A stretch of 64,000 bases of DNA from Curtobacterium poinsettiae (GTDB lineage: Bacteria; Actinomycetota; Actinomycetes; Actinomycetales; Microbacteriaceae): assembly GCF_025677645.1 (NCBI RefSeq), contig NZ_CP106879.1, positions 620,001 to 684,000 on the forward strand. Direction: 5' to 3'. The position numbers and the translations under genes are program-made. Under the pieces are notes generated by a model. It was not told where the DNA came from. It saw nothing but the letters and a program-made list of their open reading frames with translations, and did not search any database. Shown here piece after piece: positions 59,394-64,000 of this stretch. The first letter of the stretch is position 1. Every line of letters begins with the position of its first letter.

Positions 59394-60721
59394 CCACGAA
59401 CGACCAGCTCTTCGGCCGTGCCAAGAACGCGATCCCCGGTGGCGTGAACTCCCCGGTCCGCGCCTACGGGTCGGTCGGCGGTACCCCGCGCTTCCTGGTG
59501 TCCGCGAAGGGCGCCTACGTCACCGACGCCGAGGGCCGCGAGTACGTCGACCTCGTCGCGTCGTGGGGCCCCGCGATCCTCGGGCACGCCCACCCGGGCA
59601 CGGTCGAGGCCGTGCAGCAGGCCGCCGCGCGCGGGCTGTCGTTCGGGGCGTCGACCCCGGGCGAGACCGAGCTGGCCGAACTCGTGAAGCAGCGGGTGTC
59701 GGTGGACGGCGACGGCCCGATCGAGAAGCTCCGCATGGTGTCGACCGGCACCGAGGCCACGATGACCGCGATCCGACTGGCCCGCGGCTACACCGGTCGC
59801 GACCTGCTCGTGAAGTTCGCCGGGCACTACCACGGGCACTCGGACTCCCTGCTGGCCGAGGCCGGCTCGGGCGTCGCGACCCTGGCCATGCCGGGCAGTG
59901 CGGGCATCACCGCCGAGACCGCCGCGCAGACCCTCGTGCTGCCGTACAACGACCTCGATGCCGTCCGACGCGCGTTCGACGAGCACTCCGAGCGCATCGC
60001 CGCCGTCATCGTCGAGTCCGCCGCCGCGAACATGGGTGTCCTGGCACCCGAGCGCGGCTTCAACCGTGCCCTGGCGCAGATCACGCAGTCGCACGGGGCC
60101 CTGCTCATCGTCGACGAGGTCCTCACCGGGTTCCGTGTCGGTGCTGCCGGCTGGTGGGGCCTCGAGGCGTCCAAGGTCGTGCCGGACGGCGCCGGGTGGA
60201 AGCCCGACCTCATCACGTTCGGCAAGGTCATCGGCGGCGGCATGCCTCTCGCCGCGCTCGGCGGGCGGCGCGAGGTCATGGACTTCCTCGCCCCGCTCGG
60301 GCCGGTGTACCAGGCCGGCACCCTGTCCGGGAACCCGCTGGCCGTCGCCGCCGGCACCGCGACGCTCCGCGCCGCCACCGCTGAGGTGTACGAGCACCTC
60401 GACCGCACGGCCTCGACGATCGCCACCGCGACGAGCGAAGCCCTGTCGGCCGAGGGTGTCGCCCACACCGTGCAGCACGCCGGCAACCTGTTCTCGTTCG
60501 CGTTCTCGGAGACCGCGCCGCGGAACTACGACGACGTGCGGGCGCAGGACGTGTTCCGCTACGCGCCGTTCTTCCACGCGATGCTCGACGCGGGGGTGAC
60601 CCTGCCGCCGAGCGTCTTCGAGGCGTGGTTCGTCACGGCCGCACACGACGACCGCGCCGTCGGACGGATCCTCGACGCCCTGCCCGCGGCCGCGAAGGCT
60701 GCTGCCGCCGCGACCGCGTGA
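59390..60721 (+). CDS. hemL: glutamate-1-semialdehyde 2,1-aminomutase HemL
   Basis: The 443-residue PLP enzyme converts glutamate-1-semialdehyde to 5-aminolevulinate, completing the C5 route begun by HemA. Lys279 in [15 protein letters not shown] binds [14 protein letters not shown] and [16 protein letters not shown] are family signatures. It is the last heme gene of the operon. Its final codons and stop are duplicated just downstream (60733-60758). Confidence 0.96.
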   Translation: MTTNDQLFGRAKNAIPGGVNSPVRAYGSVGGTPRFLVSAKGAYVTDAEGREYVDLVASWGPAILGHAHPGTVEAVQQAAARGLSFGASTPGETELAELVKQRVSVDGDGPIEKLRMVSTGTEATMTAIRLARGYTGRDLLVKFAGHYHGHSDSLLAEAGSGVATLAMPGSAGITAETAAQTLVLPYNDLDAVRRAFDEHSERIAAVIVESAAANMGVLAPERGFNRALAQITQSHGALLIVDEVLTGFRVGAAGWWGLEASKVVPDGAGWKPDLITFGKVIGGGMPLAALGGRREVMDFLAPLGPVYQAGTLSGNPLAVAAGTATLRAATAEVYEHLDRTASTIATATSEALSAEGVAHTVQHAGNLFSFAFSETAPRNYDDVRAQDVFRYAPFFHAMLDAGVTLPPSVFEAWFVTAAHDDRAVGRILDALPAAAKAAAAATA

Positions 60722-60758
60722 CGGGCGCGGAGGCTGCCGCCGCGACCGCGTGACGGGC
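60701..60758. repeat. 26-bp direct duplication of the hemL 3' end
   Basis: The 26 bp at 60701-60726, which encode the last hemL codons, the TGA and five following bases, recur exactly at 60733-60758 with a 6-bp spacer. The second copy is non-coding. It looks like a small tandem duplication. Confidence 0.85.
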
Positions 60759-60766
60759 AGCGGGCC

Positions 60767-61414
60767 TCAGGAGCAGTCGGACTTCGTGAAGGTCGTGTCG
60801 ACGGTCTTCGACGAGCCCTCGAACGCGTAGGTGTACCGCATGTCGACGTCCTCGTCGAGGAGCTTCTTCGTCTCACTGTTCGAGCAGAGGTTCGGCCCGA
60901 CGGCGTCGCGGATGGCCCCCTCGGTGATCGACGCGGGGTCGACGTTCGCCGACACCGTGTAGTCGTAGTGGATCGCGGCGCCCTCGGCCTCGATCCCGGT
61001 CCACGTCGTGACGGAGTCGACCTGCTTGGGCAGGTCGCTCTGCTCGCGGATCTGCGCGACGGCCTTCGAGACCTTCTCTTCCGTGGAGTCGCTGAAGGCC
61101 GCGTTGAGGCCCTGGCGGACGAGGAACGCCACCACCACGGCGACGACGACGCCGAGCACCGAGATCAGGACGCGCTTGCCTCGGGAGGACGACGACTTGG
61201 GCGGGGGTGCGTACGGTGCGGCCCCGGCGGGGGCGGCCTGGGCGTAGGGCTGGCCTGCGAGCGGTTGCTGCGCGTAGGGCTGGCCTGCTGGCTGCTGCTG
61301 GGGCTGGCCGACGGGCTGCTGCGGGTACTGCTGGCCGTTGGGCTGGCCGGCGTCGGGCTGGCCGGCGTTGGACTGCGGCTCGGACCCCGGGTAGGGCGGC
61401 GGCGTGTTCGTCAT
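60767..61414 (-). CDS. single-pass membrane protein with Pro/Gln-rich N-terminus
   Basis: The 215-residue product has a cytoplasmic Pro/Gln/Gly-rich region with repeats such as GQPDAGQPNGQQYPQQP and AGQPYAQ (about residues 1-80), a transmembrane helix (VLISVLGVVVAVVVAFLV) and a DUF4333-like extracytoplasmic domain of about 110 residues with two cysteines (PNLCSNSE and KSDCS). ATG at 61414 has a GGGGGAA ribosome site; the upstream extension is unconvincing. The function is unknown. Confidence 0.8.
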   Translation of the reverse strand: MTNTPPPYPGSEPQSNAGQPDAGQPNGQQYPQQPVGQPQQQPAGQPYAQQPLAGQPYAQAAPAGAAPYAPPPKSSSSRGKRVLISVLGVVVAVVVAFLVRQGLNAAFSDSTEEKVSKAVAQIREQSDLPKQVDSVTTWTGIEAEGAAIHYDYTVSANVDPASITEGAIRDAVGPNLCSNSETKKLLDEDVDMRYTYAFEGSSKTVDTTFTKSDCS

Positions 61415-61513
61415 GGTTCCCCCTGGTGACGGTCCGCGGCGTGACACCATCGTGCGGTGCCGGGTCCCTCCCCGACACGGGCCGCGGACACTGAACAGCC
61501 ATTCAAGCACGCG

Positions 61514-62311
61514 TCAGGCGGATCGGCGCGCGGCCCAGCGCCCCTCTGCCCGCAGGATCGCGAGCGGGAAGTCGAACGCGTGTGACACCGCCGACGACGT
61601 GATGACCTCGTCCGAGGTGCCCTGGGCCACGACAGCGCCGTCGCGGAGCAGCATCGCGTGCGACGTCGAGGCCGGCAGGTCCTCCAGGTGGTGGGTCACC
61701 ATCACGCTGCCCAGCTCGGGGTGCCGGTGCCGCAGCGCGTCGACGGTCTCGAGCAGGTGTTCCCGCGCGGCGACGTCAAGGCCGGTCGCCGGCTCGTCGA
61801 GCAGCAGCAGCTGGGGTTCGGACATCAAGGCTCGGGCGATGAGGGCGCGTCCCCGCTCACCCTGCGACAGCACCGGCCAGCGGGCGTCGCGTCGTGCGGT
61901 GAGCCCGACGTCGGCGATGTGCTGCTCTGCCAGGGCGACCTGCTTGGCCGAGGGGTCCCAGCGCATCATGAGGTCCGTCGTGCCGGTCAGCCCGGTGAGC
62001 ACCGTCTCGAGCACGGTGAGCGGTGCGAGCATCCGGTGCCGGGGGTCGACGTGGCCGATGTGCTCGCGGAGTTCACGGACGTCGACGCGTCCGAGCCGGC
62101 GGCCCAGGACCTCGACCGTGCCCGCGGTGGGGTGCCCGGTGGCACCGAGGACGGCCAGCAACGTGGACTTGCCGGCACCGTTCGGTCCGAGCAGGGCCCA
62201 GTGCTCCCCGCGTCGGACGGTCAGGTCGACGTCGTGCAGCAGGTCGCGGCCGGAGCGCGTGACGCGGACCCCGGTGGCGTTGATCAGGACGTCATCGTGC
62301 GCGTCGGTCAT
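61514..62311 (-). CDS. ABC transporter ATP-binding protein, stand-alone
   Basis: The 265-residue product has Walker A LLGPNGAGKST, the signature LSQGERGRALIARAL, Walker B LLLLDEPATGLD and the H-loop VMVTHHLEDL. No permease gene lies nearby in the window, so its membrane partner is elsewhere or it has a non-transport role. It resembles YlmA/ModF-type single ATPases. Its ATG overlaps the stop of the upstream FCD-like gene (ATGA). Confidence 0.9.
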   Translation of the reverse strand: MTDAHDDVLINATGVRVTRSGRDLLHDVDLTVRRGEHWALLGPNGAGKSTLLAVLGATGHPTAGTVEVLGRRLGRVDVRELREHIGHVDPRHRMLAPLTVLETVLTGLTGTTDLMMRWDPSAKQVALAEQHIADVGLTARRDARWPVLSQGERGRALIARALMSEPQLLLLDEPATGLDVAAREHLLETVDALRHRHPELGSVMVTHHLEDLPASTSHAMLLRDGAVVAQGTSDEVITSSAVSHAFDFPLAILRAEGRWAARRSA

Positions 62312-63624
62312 GACCCCATCGTGCCCCACCGCGCCGTGACGTCGTCCACGTGGGCCCGCGCGATGTCGACGAAGAGCTCGGCGGCCGTCCGGGCGGCCAC
62401 CGGTTCGCCGCTGCCCGCAGCCGCGTCGAGGGCGGACCAGAGCGCTCCGGCGTCCCACTGCCGGAACGCAGGGGCCTCGGGCAGCGCGTAGACGAGCCGG
62501 CCGATCGCGAGGCGCAGTGCTCCTCGTTCCCACCGGTTGCCCGAGTGCTCGGCGAAGAACCGGCTCAGGGCGAAGGCACTGTCCGTGTACCGGTGGTCGC
62601 GGACCTCGCCGTCGGTGCGGGCGCGCTCGACGAGGTCGTGGAACTCCTCGAGCGCGTCACCCTCGAGCGCCGGGAGCAGGCGCCGAGCAGCTGCCGTGAA
62701 CAGCCCCGCGAGCAGCTCCATCGCGTCCCGCCACGCGGTGAGGGACGGTTCGGCGATCCGCACCATCCCGTGGTCGTCCTCGATCAGGGCGAGGTCGGCC
62801 AGGCTCCTCAGGGCTTCGGCCACCCTGGCCGGAGGCGAGCCGGTCCGCGCCACCAGGCTCTGGAACGCGTGCGTCGAGCCGACGGGGAGCGCGCCGGTGC
62901 GGATGTCCCGCAGGAGCGACCGCTCCGTCGCCGACCGACGGCGTTCGGAGGCGGACACGGCGAGGCCGGAGGGGTGTGGGATCCCGGCGTTCCGGCGTTG
63001 CACGTCGAAGAGCGCGGAGAGCTCGTGGACGGCCGTGTCCACGTCGTCGGCTGCACGGCCTGCGGCGACACGCTCGACCGCGGCGAGCCACGGGCCGAGT
63101 TGCGGGACGGTCCAGGGTTGGTTCGGGAACCTCGCCCATCGGAGTCGCTCGAACGCCTGCACGCCCAACGACCGGACCAGGCGGTTCGGGCAGTGCTCGA
63201 ACCAGAACTGGGCCGTGGTCGCGAACGCCGCGCGGTACTCCGGCTGCCGGAGCGCCGCGAGTGACCGTGTGCTGGCGGCAGCGGTGCCCAGGCGTTGCAC
63301 GAGGTCGTCCGACAGCACCGGCACGGTCGCCCGCATCGCCGGGCCCATCAGGGCGACCCAGAAGTCGTACCCGTCCGAGATGTCCTCGTCGGAGAGCCCG
63401 TCGTACTCCCACGACCCGTCGCTCCGGAGCGTGAACAGCCCGAGGTCCTGCAGGCGGGCGGCTGCGGCGCGCAGCCGTGCTCGGGGTGCCCCCTGCGTGA
63501 CAGCGAGGTGGTCGACGTCGACCACGACGGCGTCCCCTGGACCGGAACGGACGTGGGCGAGCAGGGCGATGTACGCGTCGTCGTTCACCGACGCCCACGG
63601 ATCACCCCACTCGCCGGTGACCAC
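62308..63624 (-). CDS. protein with two GntR/FCD-like regulatory modules
   Basis: The 438-residue product appears to hold two copies of a winged-helix plus FCD-like helical domain. Module 1 covers about residues 10-210: NDDAYIALLAHVRSGPGDAV, LRAAAARLQDLGLFTLRSDG, then a helical part. Module 2 covers about 225-430: RRSATERSLLRDIRTGALPVGS, VAEALRSLADLALIEDDHG, then FFAEHSGNRWERGALRLAIG and PAFRQWD. The HSGN...PAFxQW pattern recurs in the next gene. I infer the GntR relationship from motif order; the DNA-binding ability of each module is uncertain. Confidence 0.65.
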   Translation of the reverse strand: MVTGEWGDPWASVNDDAYIALLAHVRSGPGDAVVVDVDHLAVTQGAPRARLRAAAARLQDLGLFTLRSDGSWEYDGLSDEDISDGYDFWVALMGPAMRATVPVLSDDLVQRLGTAAASTRSLAALRQPEYRAAFATTAQFWFEHCPNRLVRSLGVQAFERLRWARFPNQPWTVPQLGPWLAAVERVAAGRAADDVDTAVHELSALFDVQRRNAGIPHPSGLAVSASERRRSATERSLLRDIRTGALPVGSTHAFQSLVARTGSPPARVAEALRSLADLALIEDDHGMVRIAEPSLTAWRDAMELLAGLFTAAARRLLPALEGDALEEFHDLVERARTDGEVRDHRYTDSAFALSRFFAEHSGNRWERGALRLAIGRLVYALPEAPAFRQWDAGALWSALDAAAGSGEPVAARTAAELFVDIARAHVDDVTARWGTMGS

Positions 63625-63627
63625 GGG

Positions 63628-64000
63628 TCAGCCGCGGTCGGCGCGGACCGCTTCGATGTGCTGCTCGAAGTTGCGCGTGAGGGCTCGTCCGGCCTCGGCG
63701 GCACCTTCGCCGTCGCGCTCGGTGAGCGCTTCGCGCAGGATCGAGAAGAACGCCTCGGACCCCCACTGCTCGAACGCCGGCGTGGGGTTGAGCGTGAAGC
63801 GGACCCGCTCCATGGCCCCGACGGCCGCGTTCTGCACCAGGGGGTTGCCGGAGTGCTGGACGCCGAACTCGATGATCTCGGTGAGCGCGCCACTGAAGCC
63901 GTAGTCCCGCACCTTGCGCATGCGGTCGGCCTTGTCGAGCAGCGCGGTGAGGGCTTCGACGTCCTCGTCGCTGTACTCGGGGACGCCCCAGCGCAGGCTG
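63628..64000 (-). CDS. FCD-domain GntR-like regulator, C-terminal part (5' end outside window)
   Basis: The visible 123 residues, open to the right edge, form an FCD-type ligand domain: DEDVEALTALLDKADRMRK, EFGVQHSGNPLVQNAAVG, RFTLNPTPAFEQWGSEAFF and ILREALTERDGEGAAEAGRAL. The pattern fits a FadR/GntR regulator whose helix-turn-helix lies beyond the window. It stops 3 bp before the double-module gene, so the two form an operon and share ancestry. Confidence 0.75.
   Translation of the reverse strand, partial: SLRWGVPEYSDEDVEALTALLDKADRMRKVRDYGFSGALTEIIEFGVQHSGNPLVQNAAVGAMERVRFTLNPTPAFEQWGSEAFFSILREALTERDGEGAAEAGRALTRNFEQHIEAVRADRG

Overview
The window is a very GC-rich (about 70%) actinobacterial chromosome segment with densely packed genes, many GTG starts and ATGA or GTGA stop/start overlaps. 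NucS mismatch endonuclease, a coproporphyrin-dependent heme pathway with ChdC/HemQ and a cysteine-rich ferrochelatase, and the general gene set point to Microbacteriaceae, perhaps Curtobacterium or a close relative. That placement is an inference from content; no rRNA or tRNA gene is visible here.

Layout. 1-3.4 kb: the end of an APC permease, a copper amine oxidase and a membrane protein, probably for uptake and oxidation of amines. 3.6-7.3 kb: a small ORF and a MarR regulator behind a cluster of TGAAC-type inverted repeats, a TetR regulator and the debranching enzyme GlgX. 7.4-10.9 kb: a sugar or polyol module (Gfo/Idh oxidoreductase and TIM-barrel isomerase divergent from an MFS transporter, with a hairpin or operator at the transporter promoter). 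11-21.8 kb: regulators, a carboxylesterase, NUDIX and VOC proteins, a P-loop kinase, an NmrA-like reductase, a GT39-type membrane glycosyltransferase that runs antisense into its neighbour, an MFS/HAD pair and nucS. 22-30 kb: an NCS1 permease, a hydantoinase/oxoprolinase, three DUF917 paralogues and a PucR regulator, most of them translationally coupled. This looks like an import and opening pathway for a hydantoin-like or thiohydantoin-like ring. 30-32.6 kb: a divergent MFS/LacI pair around a perfect 16-bp palindrome.

32.6-37.4 kb is an accessory island with visibly lower GC. A SIR2 protein, a HerA-like ATPase and a 73-aa KTSC-domain protein overlap one another as one operon, and a DUF4236 membrane protein follows. 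SIR2 plus HerA is a known anti-phage pair. The coupled KTSC gene is the part I do not recognise from described systems and is the best candidate for something new.

37.5-49.5 kb: a Wzx-like flippase and a MATE transporter, an ECF sigma factor with a membrane partner, an NCS2 permease, an M13 peptidase coupled to a degenerate class A beta-lactamase-like protein, hydrolases, lipoproteins and a small acidic repeat protein. 49.5-60.7 kb: the heme cluster, hemA divergent from hemE-cgoX-(three small envelope genes)-chdC-cpfC-hemC-hemD-hemB-hemL. hemD has no standard start codon and lies in the same frame as hemC behind a single TAG. 60.8-64 kb: a proline/glutamine-rich membrane protein, a lone ABC ATPase and two proteins built from GntR/FCD-like modules.

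A dispersed palindrome with stem CGGACTGGAGGCCCGTGGC occurs at about 4.5, 40.2 and 42.5 kb, with a half copy near 10.9 kb. Several strong hairpins separate convergent genes. I saw no CRISPR array, IS element, integrase or RNA gene.
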